64,000 nucleotides of DNA from Acinetobacter radioresistens DSM 6976 = NBRC 102413 = CIP 103788 (GCF_006757745.1 NZ_AP019740.1:2170001-2234000); one strand, 5' to 3'. Positions 9,341 to 18,592 are shown, numbered from the stretch's first letter. Translations and numbers: made by a program. The notes: generated by a model from the letters alone, not told the origin.

Positions 9341-10984
9341 ATGTCTTACCAAACCTCGATTCATTTTGATCCAACTGCATTACTGATAATAAAAAATGAA
9401 ATCGACAACTCTATAAAACTGGTTGAATCCGCTGTAAGCACCTTGGCAGAGGATCAGAGTTTACCTTTTGGTATTGAGGATACCCTAGCGCAGTTTCAGC
9501 AATGCGCACATGTACTTGCACTGATTGATATACCACATCTGGCCCAGATTGCAGCTTACTCTGCAGAACTGATGCGCAAGATTATGAGCGATCCACAACA
9601 TATTGATCATGACCAGGTGGTGGCGCTCAGTGAGGGTACAACCATGCTCAAACGCTATGTTGAGTTTATTTGCCTGCGTGAAGTCAAAGTTCCCCAATTT
9701 CTACTGGATACATTGAATCAACTTGAAAAAGCACTGGATAAGCCTCTAACCCGTGAAGGTCAGCCACTGGTTCCACTGCTCGACTTTATGTCACCTGAGT
9801 TTAAACTGCCTGCTGCGCCACATCTGGAACAATCCAGCTATGTACACCAGCTTTATAAAATGTGTTTGAACAGAATATTAAAACAGCAGGAAACCGAGCT
9901 CGATTTACAAGGCATTAAACTGGTAGGAGCATATCTGGCATTTCTAGCCAATAACCAGCCTAGTCAACAGTACTGGAATCTGGTGTATATGGCCTTTAAC
10001 CAGATAGAAAAACTGATTTTAAATGAACCGCGCCTGCGCACCTTAATCCGTATTGAAACCAGTATTGATAAGTTTTTAACACAACCAGACAGCTTTAGCC
10101 CATCAATTGAAGATCTGGCTGACATAGTGGTACTGTGTATTAGTCAAGAAGATACACTGTCGCAACATGTCCGTGAACAGCTCAATATTGGTGATGAAAT
10201 CTTGACTGATACTCAGCTTCAGGTACTGAGCCGTCATCTGTTCGGACCGGACTATGAAACCATTCATGCAATTACTGATCTGATCACCACCCAGATGGCC
10301 CAGATTCGTCATGATATTGAATACAATTATCAGAATATGTCGCCAGAAAAAAGTCAGGATATTCAGCAGAACCTGCTGATGCTGGCCAATATTTTCAAAC
10401 TGCTGAACCTGAATGAAGCTTATATAGAGTTAACGCAGCAGGCTCGGGCTTTAAGTCAGCCGAACGTTCTGACAGATGAAAACTATGCCCAACAGCTCAT
10501 GAACAGTATTTTATCGGCAATGAACTCTATTGGAATACTGGAACGCCACCACACCTCCAGCCGCCTGCAAATTCGTGTAAATAACATGAGTATCTCTCTG
10601 GACAGGCTTGATGAAGCTCATGAAATGCTTTTAACCGAGACCAAATCACTCATCGATTTGGCCAGCCAGAGCCTTACCCTTTATCTGCAAGACCCGAACA
10701 CCTTAAACATTGAAGGGGTATGTAACCAGTTTAAGGAAATTTCTGGTGCCGTTTTATTCTTGGGAATGGAAAAATGTCAACAGGCTTTACTTGAAGGGGC
10801 GCGGTTTCTGGAACATTCAAACAAACATGCGCTGGTTATTGAAGCCCAGCATATTGAAGATCTGCTCAATATTCTGGCGAGCGCCGATATGCTGATTGAA
10901 AATTTAAAAAACAAACAGCCTGTTTTAGCCTCGATGTTTAATGTAGCATTAGCAAGTAGTCAAAAACTTGTTGCCGCTGCCTAA
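9341..10984 (+). CDS. fimL: FimL-like scaffold protein (type IV pilus / twitching signalling)
   Basis: A 547-aa, largely helical cytoplasmic protein resembling FimL of Pseudomonas, itself related to the N-terminal part of the chemosensory kinase ChpA. In Pseudomonas FimL supports twitching motility and cAMP signalling as a scaffold and lacks a phosphotransfer histidine. I see no Hpt-type HxLKG motif here either. Identification rests on overall character and strongly on context: nudC follows immediately, as fimL-nudC do in P. aeruginosa. The ATG at 9341 is preferred over one 12 codons upstream because AGGAAAGG lies ten bases before it. The stop codon directly abuts the nudC ATG, implying co-transcription. 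Confidence 0.8.
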   Translation: MSYQTSIHFDPTALLIIKNEIDNSIKLVESAVSTLAEDQSLPFGIEDTLAQFQQCAHVLALIDIPHLAQIAAYSAELMRKIMSDPQHIDHDQVVALSEGTTMLKRYVEFICLREVKVPQFLLDTLNQLEKALDKPLTREGQPLVPLLDFMSPEFKLPAAPHLEQSSYVHQLYKMCLNRILKQQETELDLQGIKLVGAYLAFLANNQPSQQYWNLVYMAFNQIEKLILNEPRLRTLIRIETSIDKFLTQPDSFSPSIEDLADIVVLCISQEDTLSQHVREQLNIGDEILTDTQLQVLSRHLFGPDYETIHAITDLITTQMAQIRHDIEYNYQNMSPEKSQDIQQNLLMLANIFKLLNLNEAYIELTQQARALSQPNVLTDENYAQQLMNSILSAMNSIGILERHHTSSRLQIRVNNMSISLDRLDEAHEMLLTETKSLIDLASQSLTLYLQDPNTLNIEGVCNQFKEISGAVLFLGMEKCQQALLEGARFLEHSNKHALVIEAQHIEDLLNILASADMLIENLKNKQPVLASMFNVALASSQKLVAAA

Positions 10985-11743
10985 ATGTCTGAACTATCAC
11001 TTGCTTACATCTTTCATGAACAACAGTTGTTAGTTGATGAAAACTTCCAGCTTCCTGAGGTCGAGAAGCTGGAAGATGATCTTGATTTTATTCCGGGCGA
11101 TCAGATCATTGCCCGTGATCTTCTTGATATAGACGCTATTCCTGAAGGTCTGCATCTGGTTCCGATCCGGCAATTGATCAGTTTATGGAGCCGTATGCAG
11201 TTTGAACAGGCCAGCCGTGCTGTGCAGCTATTAGAATGGCGTCGTAATCATAAATTTTGTAGCCACTGTGGACATGAAACAGAGGTCCATCCTCTCGAAT
11301 ACGCCATGATCTGCCCTACTTGCCGTTATCGGCAATATCCACGTGTACAACCTTGCGTGATTACAATTATTACTCGCGGCGAAGATGAAATTCTGCTGGC
11401 GCAGTCTGTACGCAATAAAGGCAAAATGTACGGATTGATTGCTGGTTTTGTCGAGGTAGGTGAAACGCTAGAAGATGCAGTACGTCGTGAAACTTTAGAA
11501 GAGGTAGGCCTGCACCTGAAGAACATCCGGTATCTGGCCAGCCAGCCTTGGCCATTTCCCAGCAATCTGATGCTGGCTTTTCATGCTGAATATGAGTCGG
11601 GTGACATCAAGCTTCAGGAAGAAGAAATCAGTGATGCCCGTTTTTTCAAATTTGATGAGTTACCAGAAATTCCGTTCAAAGGCAGTATTGCCCATTCCAT
11701 GATTATGCACGTACTTCATGGAACGCCAATTATTGAATATTAA
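10985..11743 (+). CDS. nudC: NAD(+) diphosphatase / NADH pyrophosphatase NudC
   Basis: Nudix hydrolase of 252 aa that cleaves NAD(H) to NMN(H) and AMP and, in E. coli, removes NAD caps from RNA. A zinc ribbon is visible (CSHCG, then CPTC 18-20 residues later, about residues 92-115). The Nudix box GFVEVGETLEDAVRRETLEE follows, and the NudC-specific SQPWPFPSN motif lies downstream. The ATG begins on the base after the fimL stop codon. The N-terminal 80 residues are variable, as is usual for the family. A strong hairpin lies just after the stop codon but its T-run serves the opposite strand. Confidence 0.95.
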   Translation: MSELSLAYIFHEQQLLVDENFQLPEVEKLEDDLDFIPGDQIIARDLLDIDAIPEGLHLVPIRQLISLWSRMQFEQASRAVQLLEWRRNHKFCSHCGHETEVHPLEYAMICPTCRYRQYPRVQPCVITIITRGEDEILLAQSVRNKGKMYGLIAGFVEVGETLEDAVRRETLEEVGLHLKNIRYLASQPWPFPSNLMLAFHAEYESGDIKLQEEEISDARFFKFDELPEIPFKGSIAHSMIMHVLHGTPIIEY

Positions 11744-11765
11744 AAAAGGCCAGTTAACTGGCCTT
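11742..11765 (-). terminator. Rho-independent terminator of the alpha/beta hydrolase gene
   Basis: A perfect 20-base palindrome AAGGCCAGTTAACTGGCCTT is followed on the minus strand by a run of six T. The hydrolase stop codon lies in its loop, so the hairpin overlaps the end of the coding sequence. On the plus strand the T-run is missing, so it may only partly stop fimL-nudC transcripts. Confidence 0.8.
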
Positions 11766-12626
11766 GAGTGCTTCATCAAGAAATTTAAGTATGCTTTGCT
11801 TGGTTTGAAAGTGCCAACTGAACAGACTCGATAAGCTCCCTAAAACTGTAATATGTCCAGTTTTAGGGATCATCACGATCTGGCTATAATTGCCACACTG
11901 CCGTAATTGCTGGTCCAAGTCATCACTATTACTTTTTTTAACGATCTGATCATTCTCAGCTACAACCAGACAGTGCCGGATCGGGTTATGGTCAACAAAG
12001 TAATAAGGCATGACCTCATGATAAGGAATGGTTTGATCAAACGCATCCTGAGCAATTGGATCACCCTTATAATCAAAATGATAAGGGCCGGCGATTCCAA
12101 TTACTGCCTTGATTTTTGAACGGCATTCCAAGGTATAGGGTGTAGGATGATAGATTGCCGACATTACATTAAATGCGCCTGCAGAGTGTCCCATCAGAAT
12201 CAGCTGTTCAGTTGAAATATGCAAGTCCTGCTGATGCTGGTCCAGATAGTTTAATGCTAGGGTCAGATCATCAATATAGCTCGGAAAAATATGCTGGGGG
12301 GCCAGATGATAGTTTAAAACTACTACATCATAGCCTTCGCGTGTAAATGCTTCGCCGATAAACACATAATCCTTTTTATCTCCATGCTGCCAAGCTCCTC
12401 CATGTACAAAGACAATTAGCGGACGTTGAGGCAGTGGATGTTTAGTACGATAAATATCAAGAAGCTGTCTAGCTTTTGTGCCATATGCTATATCTTGGTT
12501 CAATTCAAAAGACTGTCTAGGCGTCAGATGATTGAGCATATAACTAGCCGCGTCATACAGGCGAAACTCCTGATAACGAAGCTTCGCCTGTGTAGTTAAA
12601 CGCTGTAAATTTTGAAGAATCTGCAT
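11754..12626 (-). CDS. Alpha/beta hydrolase fold protein (esterase-like)
   Basis: A 290-aa serine hydrolase of the HSL / BD-FAE-like esterase group. It has the oxyanion-hole motif HGGAWQHGDKKDY near residue 75, the nucleophile elbow GHSAGAF near residue 145, and a C-terminal Asp (AENDQIV) and His (KTGHITVLG) completing a plausible catalytic triad. No signal peptide is apparent, so it is probably cytoplasmic. The downstream stop lies inside a terminator hairpin. It begins five bases after the BON-domain lipoprotein gene on the same strand and may be read from that operon. The substrate cannot be inferred; carboxylester or arylformamide hydrolysis are both possible. Confidence 0.85.
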   Translation of the reverse strand: MQILQNLQRLTTQAKLRYQEFRLYDAASYMLNHLTPRQSFELNQDIAYGTKARQLLDIYRTKHPLPQRPLIVFVHGGAWQHGDKKDYVFIGEAFTREGYDVVVLNYHLAPQHIFPSYIDDLTLALNYLDQHQQDLHISTEQLILMGHSAGAFNVMSAIYHPTPYTLECRSKIKAVIGIAGPYHFDYKGDPIAQDAFDQTIPYHEVMPYYFVDHNPIRHCLVVAENDQIVKKSNSDDLDQQLRQCGNYSQIVMIPKTGHITVLGSLSSLFSWHFQTKQSILKFLDEALKAS

Positions 12627-12631
12627 AAGAT

Positions 12632-13327
12632 TTACTGAATAGAGACCGGTTCAGGCTGATCAGGATCAATGGCAACAGGAGTTTCGACTTCCGGTGCTGC
12701 ATAATTGTTTGCTACAGGACTTGCGAGAGAAGAACTGGCAACTGGACCTGAACCCTGCTCGACATTATCAATCAGGGTAACGATTTTGGTAATATTGCCT
12801 ACCTGCTGTAAAACCTGATTAAGATCATTTATTTCAGCATTATTCAGACGACCCATTACATAAAGTACGCCATCTTCTGTATGCACCAGTACTTTGCTGT
12901 CAGAGACCATTTTGGCCTTCATAATCAGTCCGCGCGTATTTGCGGTAACGGCTGCGTCCTGCATGATAGTGTTATAACCGACTTTATCACCCACTGTAAT
13001 ATAGTTATGCACGGTTTTGACATCAGACATGGCACGCACATTGTCCTCTGCTAGCTGTTTCAGATAAACATCAGGTACTTGTCCTGTAAGCAGGACATTG
13101 CCATGAAAGCTTTCGACATTAATACGTGACTGTTTAAAGCGGGGATCAAGTTTATAAAGATTAATATTGGCAGTACGTTCAATTGAAGAATCAATAAAAA
13201 CTTGTCCCAATGAACGCACACCACTATCAGTACCAACAGGAGTAGCACCAGTACCATTTGAAATAAAGCTTGCGCATCCAGATAAGCTTGCCACACATAG
13301 CAAAGCCAAAGTGAAACGATTAAACAC
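12632..13327 (-). CDS. dolP: BON-domain outer-membrane lipoprotein (DolP/YraP-like)
   Basis: A 231-aa lipoprotein with lipobox LSGC (Cys18) and two BON domains, roughly residues 60-120 and 125-195, the second holding VHTEDGVLYVMGRLNN. A Pro/Ala/Val-rich tail follows. E. coli DolP (191 aa) has the same architecture and supports outer-membrane integrity. The start is GTG at 13327 with GGGAG nine bases before it. The order rsmI / lpoA / yraN / dolP matches E. coli (minus diaA), which supports the assignment. The C-terminal extension of about 35 residues is not part of the usual E. coli protein. Confidence 0.88.
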   Translation of the reverse strand: MFNRFTLALLCVASLSGCASFISNGTGATPVGTDSGVRSLGQVFIDSSIERTANINLYKLDPRFKQSRINVESFHGNVLLTGQVPDVYLKQLAEDNVRAMSDVKTVHNYITVGDKVGYNTIMQDAAVTANTRGLIMKAKMVSDSKVLVHTEDGVLYVMGRLNNAEINDLNQVLQQVGNITKIVTLIDNVEQGSGPVASSSLASPVANNYAAPEVETPVAIDPDQPEPVSIQ

Positions 13328-13408
13328 TCAGCAAGACTCCCTAATTTTTAGATCTGATCTTTATTGACAGGTTCATTTTCCCAGACTGTATGACAGAGTA
13401 AAGAACTC

Positions 13409-13813
13409 TCAATCTAAAGTAAATGCATTTTCAATCCACTCAAGATCATACGGTAGCTTATAAAAGTCTTGCTGTACCTTTTTTGCAATTTGTGTAGAGA
13501 AGTTAAAGCAAATCACGTCAAAACGGCAGTAATAATTTTCATAAACAGGATGTTGGCTTATAAAAGACATTGCCGTCTGAATAATCTTTTTTTGTTTACT
13601 TCTGGAAATGACTTCTTGGGCACGTCCATAACCTGTCATACTACGGGCTTTGACTTCAACAAATATTAGTTCCTGGTTCCGGCATACAATCAGATCTATT
13701 TCTCCGTACCGGGAATGATAATTCTGATTCAAAAATACAAAGCCCTGCTGCTCTAGAAATATCTTGGCCTGCTGCTCAGCCCACTGCCCTAACTGTTTAG
13801 TAAAAGTAACCAT
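13409..13813 (-). CDS. yraN: YraN family (UPF0102) putative endonuclease-fold protein
   Basis: A 134-aa protein with the hallmarks of the UPF0102/YraN family: [17 protein letters not shown] at the N-terminus, then the nuclease-like core RYGEIDLIV followed by [10 protein letters not shown]. The E-D...E-x-K arrangement is that of a PD-(D/E)XK nuclease fold; biochemical function is not established for the family. The ATG at 13813 is used; a TTG five codons upstream is possible, and neither has a convincing Shine-Dalgarno sequence. It lies 20 bases after the lpoA-like gene, in the conserved lpoA-yraN-dolP order. Confidence 0.9.
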   Translation of the reverse strand: MVTFTKQLGQWAEQQAKIFLEQQGFVFLNQNYHSRYGEIDLIVCRNQELIFVEVKARSMTGYGRAQEVISRSKQKKIIQTAMSFISQHPVYENYYCRFDVICFNFSTQIAKKVQQDFYKLPYDLEWIENAFTLD

Positions 13814-13833
13814 TTTTATAATAATCAAAGATT

Positions 13834-14784
13834 TTATAATGCTATTCGCTGCAACTTACCCTGCACCTGCTGATAACATTGTGGAGTGCGCTTTATCTGC
13901 CGGGTCTCTACATGGATCTGTCCTGTTCGTCCTTCAAAACTGAAGTCACCTATGGGAATATTTTTGGGCTGCTGTAAGTAATGCTCTGCCAAAGTCCATG
14001 CATCTCCACCAAAAGCCAGTAGACGCTGATAAGCCATGTTAACCGGCTGCTGCTGATAAGCTATGATCATTTCTGGCCATTTTGCTTCATAAAGTGCCGG
14101 AGCATCACAGAATTTCAAGCCCTCCGGAATTTTCGCTCCCTCTTCAATCGCAATCGCATGGGCATAAATACCTGTTTTTGGTAATTTAACCATGCTATTG
14201 AGCCAGTCAGTCTTACCCAGCAGTAAAAGTGCCTGCTGTTTCGGCAGTTTTTTAGGCAAAACTTCAATGATCTGAACCGGATAATCCAGTTGTGACATCA
14301 GTGCAATTAAAAAGATTTCACTATCTGCTTCTATGCCCGGTTCTCTTAAAACTGACACCTGACGGATATTGTCACGAAGCATAAGCGCGGCCATAGTAGC
14401 TGCATCTGCATTTTTAGACAGGCTAAACTGTAATACCTTGTTATGATGCTGCCCAATTTCATTTAAAGCCAGTACCTGTACTTTTGGATTAAGCCTGACG
14501 GCCTCTTCTACTTTTTCACGGCTCAATGGCCCTACAACTAGCCGAGTCTTGGGTTTTATATGTTTGGCGAACAGGCTTTTCATGTTTTGTCCGTATGAGT
14601 TTACAAATTTAAGCTGTTCTTGACTGCCAGATGCTTCATAAGCACTCATAAACCCCTGCTTCACACTGGAGGCAGCTCGCGCGAGCGGGCCGGTTTCAGG
14701 TAGAATAACCAGAACTTCTGCCTGTACTGTCTGCATGAAGCTAAACAAACTGATCAACAGCAAAACTTTTTTATTATTAATCAT
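13834..14784 (-). CDS. lpoA: Short LpoA/LppC-like penicillin-binding protein activator
   Basis: A 316-aa protein resembling the C-terminal, periplasmic-binding-like domain of LpoA (LppC family), with [19 protein letters not shown] at the start of the domain, [12 protein letters not shown] in the middle and [12 protein letters not shown] and FEGRTGQI near the end. E. coli LpoA, an activator of PBP1A, is about twice as long because of an N-terminal TPR domain, which is absent here. A signal peptide ends in VQA; no lipobox Cys is seen, so it may be periplasmic rather than lipid-anchored. The ATG at 14784 has GGGTGG seven to eight bases upstream. It is divergent from rsmI with 12 bases between the two start codons. 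Confidence 0.85.
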   Translation of the reverse strand: MINNKKVLLLISLFSFMQTVQAEVLVILPETGPLARAASSVKQGFMSAYEASGSQEQLKFVNSYGQNMKSLFAKHIKPKTRLVVGPLSREKVEEAVRLNPKVQVLALNEIGQHHNKVLQFSLSKNADAATMAALMLRDNIRQVSVLREPGIEADSEIFLIALMSQLDYPVQIIEVLPKKLPKQQALLLLGKTDWLNSMVKLPKTGIYAHAIAIEEGAKIPEGLKFCDAPALYEAKWPEMIIAYQQQPVNMAYQRLLAFGGDAWTLAEHYLQQPKNIPIGDFSFEGRTGQIHVETRQIKRTPQCYQQVQGKLQRIAL

Positions 14785-14796
14785 GGAACCACCCTT

Positions 14797-15639
14797 ATGA
14801 GTGCTCAATTATTTGTAGTGGCAACGCCGATTGGGCACCTGGATGATATGACCTATCGAGCAATTGATGTTCTTAAATCCGTAGCTCTGATCGCAGCAGA
14901 AGATACACGACAGTCTGCCCAATTATTAAAACATTATAATATAACCACGCCCCTTACTGCATGTCATGATCATAATGAAAATAATAAAATTGATTATTTA
15001 ATTGAAAAATTACAATCAGGTGAAAATATGGCGCTGATCAGTGATGCAGGTACTCCCCTGATCAGTGACCCTGGCTTTAAACTGGTACGTGCTGCTCAAG
15101 AAAAAGGTATTCGAGTGATACCGGTGCCTGGCGCCTGTGCTGCAATTGCAGCCTTAAGTGCAGTTGGCCTGCCTAGTGACCGTTTCAGTTTTGAAGGTTT
15201 CTTGCCCTCCAAGTCTTCACAGCGTCTGGTGCAGCTGGAAAAACTGAAAGATGAAACGCAAACTTTAATTTTTTATGAAGCACCTCACCGTATTTTGGAC
15301 AGCATCCAGGATATGGCAAAGGTATTTGGATCAGAGCGTCCGGTCGGTTTTGCACGGGAAATTACCAAAACTTTTGAAACCATCAAAAAAATGACCCTAG
15401 GTGAACTGGTCACTTTTATTGAAGCAGACCATCATCAGCAAAAGGGTGAAATTGTCGTTGTGATAGGAGGCTCTATCCAGCAAAAAGATATTGATCAAGA
15501 GAAACTCGACCAGCTTCTGAGCCGCCTGCTTCAGGATTTATCAGTTAAAGCTGCTTCTCAACTTGCTGCGGACTTGACTGGTATTAAAAAGAAAGTGGCT
15601 TACCAGCGCGCCTTGGAATTGCAGTCTCAAACCGGATAG
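14797..15639 (+). CDS. rsmI: 16S rRNA (cytidine(1402)-2'-O)-methyltransferase RsmI
   Basis: A 280-aa SAM-dependent methyltransferase of the tetrapyrrole-methylase superfamily that modifies C1402 in the ribosomal P site. Diagnostic motifs are VVATPIGHLDDMTYRA, IAAEDTRQSAQLL, ALISDAGTPLISDPGF and VPGACAAIAALSAVGLPSDRF, followed by FEGFLPSK. Length matches E. coli RsmI (286 aa). The ATG at 14797 leaves only 12 bases to the start of the divergent lpoA-like gene, so its promoter must lie within that gene. A strong bidirectional terminator follows. Confidence 0.96.
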   Translation: MSAQLFVVATPIGHLDDMTYRAIDVLKSVALIAAEDTRQSAQLLKHYNITTPLTACHDHNENNKIDYLIEKLQSGENMALISDAGTPLISDPGFKLVRAAQEKGIRVIPVPGACAAIAALSAVGLPSDRFSFEGFLPSKSSQRLVQLEKLKDETQTLIFYEAPHRILDSIQDMAKVFGSERPVGFAREITKTFETIKKMTLGELVTFIEADHHQQKGEIVVVIGGSIQQKDIDQEKLDQLLSRLLQDLSVKAASQLAADLTGIKKKVAYQRALELQSQTG

Positions 15640-15663
15640 GTTATTGAAATTAATGTCCTAACT

Positions 15664-15691
15664 AAAAAAGCATCACGAATGATGCTTTTTT
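15664..15691. terminator. Bidirectional rho-independent terminator between rsmI and the sutA-like gene
   Basis: An 11-bp stem (AAAAAAGCATC paired with GATGCTTTTTT) has a short loop and T-runs on both strands. It separates the convergent rsmI and sutA-like genes. Confidence 0.85.
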
Positions 15692-15713
15692 AGATTAACT
15701 CTGTTCAATGCGA

Positions 15714-15974
15714 TTAGCTGCGTACACCTTCATCAGGCGGGACTTCAATAATTTTCCCACCACTTGCCAAAAAGCGTGCTATTTCATCTTCCAAAGCTTG
15801 ACGTTTCTTCTGCTTTGCAGTGACGGTCAGAGTTTCAGCTTCCGCCAGATCTGTGTCGTTAAGAACCGCTTCTTCGTCAACTGCACCTTTCTCAGCTGCT
15901 TTTGCTTCATCTTCATCGACTGCTACATCTTCTACATCATCATAATCATTCATATCTGTTTTCTCACTCCCCAT
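15714..15974 (-). CDS. sutA: SutA-like acidic RNA polymerase-associated protein
   Basis: An 86-aa protein. The N-terminal half is strongly acidic (many Asp and Glu with Ala and Val) and looks disordered. The C-terminal half, AKQKKRQALEDEIARFLASGG followed by KIIEVPPDE, matches the conserved helix and GGK(V/I)xE(I/V)xP pattern of SutA, a Pseudomonas protein that binds RNA polymerase and tunes transcription in slow growth. That likeness is from my knowledge of the family and needs an alignment. The ATG at 15974 is used; one seven codons later is possible. It is convergent with rsmI and appears monocistronic. Confidence 0.72.
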   Translation of the reverse strand: MGSEKTDMNDYDDVEDVAVDEDEAKAAEKGAVDEEAVLNDTDLAEAETLTVTAKQKKRQALEDEIARFLASGGKIIEVPPDEGVRS

Positions 15975-16121
15975 AAATGCCTATATTCCATGGTGAACCG
16001 TGGTAATTTAGATTGGAATTTAGCAATCTCTAACGAATTCGCAAAGAGCTAAAAGCAGAAAAAACGTATCTTTTTTAATCAAATTCGTAATCAATTATAA
16101 AAGAAATGCACGAAAGTGTTT

Positions 16122-17363
16122 TTATTCGCCAGTTTTACAATAACGTGTATCTTTTAAGTGAATCAGGCCACTGGCTTGCGACATAAAAAGATCTTTAAGT
16201 AATGGCTGCTGATTAACCTGCTTTTTCCCCAGATTTCGTGCCCAGATCACTGGAAACAGCTCTCGGGTTTCAAGCCAGCCCAATACTGACATACCATGCA
16301 TCATAGCTGCATTCTGTCCTTTACGGCGATGCTCATAACGTAGCAATGTCTGCTCATGTGCCCATACTCCCCGTTTAGCATCATGTAATAATGCATCACA
16401 AAGTATGGCAGCATCCAGACAACCAATATTTACTCCCTGACCGGCCAACGGATGGATTACGTGAGCAGCATCTCCTATCAATGCCAGTCCTTTTTTTACA
16501 TAGCGCTGAGCGGAGCGCGCTTTTAAAGGAAAGCTGGCCCTTGAACGCACTACTTGAACTTCTCCCAGCATATGCTGACTTTCTTTAGTTAAAAGCCGGG
16601 CAAATTCTTCATCACTTAGAGCCGAATATTCATCGGCATAATCTTCTGGCAAAGTCCATACAATTGATTGCCAGTAGCCATATACTTCGGGCTGTATACT
16701 GGCCATAGGCAGATAAGCCAGCGGGCCAGTGGGCAAAAAGATCTGGCGTGCTACGTGCTGATGTGGCTGGGCGGTTTTAATGGCACAGCTAACCGCTGAT
16801 TGTTTGTAGTCCAGCACGTCCAGATCGATCATAGCCTGTTCACGTACAAATGACTGGGCACCGTCTGCCCCGATCAGTAACCGGGTATATATTGCTGAAC
16901 CATCAGCAAGCTGTAGATGCCAGCAATTTATACCCTGTTCAATGTGAGTGACTTTAATTTGGGTACGATAATCCTGTACATTTTCCAGCAATTTTTTCTG
17001 AATCGCAAGATTGAGTATACTTGGCTCGACCATTGAGCCAAGCCACTGATCTTCTGGCGGAAAGGACTGTGATTCATGACCAAAAGCTATTTCGCCATAG
17101 CCATTTTTATTCCAGACCTGCATACCGGTATAGGGCATATGTCTGGCGATTTCTTTCCACACGCCTACTGTTTTTAAAAGATGAACGGTCGCTTGGCTCA
17201 GTGCCAATACCCTGGGATTTACTACAGGCAATATCTGCGCTTCTGCCAAGACCGGTGCCGCATCCAGTACAGTAGGCTGAACTCCACCTTGCGCCAATAA
17301 TAATGCTGTTAGACCACCAACCAGACCACCACCGACAATAACCACATCTAGAATTTCACTCAT
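16122..17363 (-). CDS. UbiH/UbiF/UbiI-family FAD-dependent monooxygenase
   Basis: A 413-aa flavoprotein hydroxylase. It has the N-terminal dinucleotide motif VIVGGGLVGGLTALLLAQGG, the middle LLIGADGAQSFVRE motif (DG motif of class A monooxygenases) and the C-terminal GDAAHVIHPLAGQGVNIGC motif, which is the UbiH/UbiF family signature. It occupies the position of visC/ubiI in the E. coli ygfB-pepP-ubiH-ubiI operon and overlaps the upstream ubiH-like gene by four bases (ATGA). It should hydroxylate a ubiquinone precursor ring; which carbon (C5 as in UbiI, or C6 as in UbiF) cannot be told from sequence inspection. Confidence 0.9.
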   Translation of the reverse strand: MSEILDVVIVGGGLVGGLTALLLAQGGVQPTVLDAAPVLAEAQILPVVNPRVLALSQATVHLLKTVGVWKEIARHMPYTGMQVWNKNGYGEIAFGHESQSFPPEDQWLGSMVEPSILNLAIQKKLLENVQDYRTQIKVTHIEQGINCWHLQLADGSAIYTRLLIGADGAQSFVREQAMIDLDVLDYKQSAVSCAIKTAQPHQHVARQIFLPTGPLAYLPMASIQPEVYGYWQSIVWTLPEDYADEYSALSDEEFARLLTKESQHMLGEVQVVRSRASFPLKARSAQRYVKKGLALIGDAAHVIHPLAGQGVNIGCLDAAILCDALLHDAKRGVWAHEQTLLRYEHRRKGQNAAMMHGMSVLGWLETRELFPVIWARNLGKKQVNQQPLLKDLFMSQASGLIHLKDTRYCKTGE

Positions 17364-18568
17364 GCTTTTAGCCCCATTGCATAATTGGCTACTAGAGGTT
17401 TTATTCCCGGGACTATATCAAAAGCAATCAGACCGGTATTGCGTAGCAGTTTCAGAACCGGATTCTGATTACTAAAACCTCGTACTACCGAATCACAAAA
17501 CTTGATGACCCGTTGCTGGTCGGTCAGGCGGGCCTGTTCATAAGCTTTTAGAACTTCTGGCTCACCCAGATCATCAGATACTGTCAGATGACTGCCGAGA
17601 AAACGCAACAAGACATCCGCATCACGCAGGCACAGATTAAAGCCTTGACCGGCCACAGGATGGAGTGTATGTGCAGCATTGCCCATCAAAACTACCCGGC
17701 CAACTGCCTGTTTATGGGCCAGAACCTGTGACAATGGATAACTGAAGCGTTTTCCGGTCTTTTCAAATTTCCCTGCCCGGTCACCATAAGTCTGTTGTAA
17801 GGCATTTAAAAAATGCTGATCATTTTCTTCACCCAGCCACTCATGTTCAGTCCCCTTTTTGACTGGCCAGACCACAGAACGTCGATACTCACCCGGAAGT
17901 GGCAAGAGCGCCAACGGTCCTAAAGGACTAAAACGCTCAAAACCAACCTGACGGTGCGGTTTGGATGTCTGTACCGCGGTGACAATTGCCACCTGGTCAT
18001 AATCATGCACATCTACACCAACACCCAAGGCCTGTCGGCAAAAAGAATCGCGGCCATCAGCAGCAATCACCAGTTTTGAAGTAAGTTGCAGTTCTTGACC
18101 TTCTCGTTCTGCCTCAATGTAGACCTGTTCTGTATCTTGAGTTAATGCCTTAACCTGTACTCCATCAATTAATTCTATCCAAGGTTGCTGGCGCACTTGA
18201 GTTAGAAGTACTCGTCCAAGCCAGGCATTCTCAATCACCTGTCCAAAGCTCTCAACATTTTCCTGCTCAGCTTTCAGACGAGCCTTACCAAAACTTCCCT
18301 GTTCTGTAATATGAACTTCCAGAATAGGTGTAGCATGCTGTTGAAGAGCCTCCCACAGCCCTAACTTCTGGTAAATCTGTACACTCCGGCGTGAAAGTGC
18401 CGTATTACGTGCATCAAAACTTGAGTGATAGGGAACACTTTCTGTATCGGTGTAGTCAGGGTAGCGAATAGCTTCGAGCAACTTGACTCCGATTTTGGCT
18501 TTAGCCAACATTAAAGCAAGACTTAAGCCGACCATCCCCCCACCAACAATAATCACTTGTTGCTGCAT
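17360..18568 (-). CDS. ubiH: 2-octaprenyl-6-methoxyphenyl hydroxylase UbiH-like FAD monooxygenase
   Basis: A 402-aa flavoprotein paralogous to its downstream neighbour. The N-terminal motif VIIVGGGMVGLSLALMLAKA, the internal LVIAADGRDSFCRQ and the C-terminal GNAAHTLHPVAGQGFNLCLRD identify the UbiH family of ubiquinone biosynthesis. GNAAH in place of GDAAH is typical of UbiH in E. coli as well. It lies 25 bases after pepP and overlaps the next hydroxylase by ATGA, keeping the operon order seen in E. coli (ygfB-pepP-ubiH-ubiI). Confidence 0.92.
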   Translation of the reverse strand: MQQQVIIVGGGMVGLSLALMLAKAKIGVKLLEAIRYPDYTDTESVPYHSSFDARNTALSRRSVQIYQKLGLWEALQQHATPILEVHITEQGSFGKARLKAEQENVESFGQVIENAWLGRVLLTQVRQQPWIELIDGVQVKALTQDTEQVYIEAEREGQELQLTSKLVIAADGRDSFCRQALGVGVDVHDYDQVAIVTAVQTSKPHRQVGFERFSPLGPLALLPLPGEYRRSVVWPVKKGTEHEWLGEENDQHFLNALQQTYGDRAGKFEKTGKRFSYPLSQVLAHKQAVGRVVLMGNAAHTLHPVAGQGFNLCLRDADVLLRFLGSHLTVSDDLGEPEVLKAYEQARLTDQQRVIKFCDSVVRGFSNQNPVLKLLRNTGLIAFDIVPGIKPLVANYAMGLKA

Positions 18569-18592
18569 AACAGTTTCCTTATTTCTGGCAGA

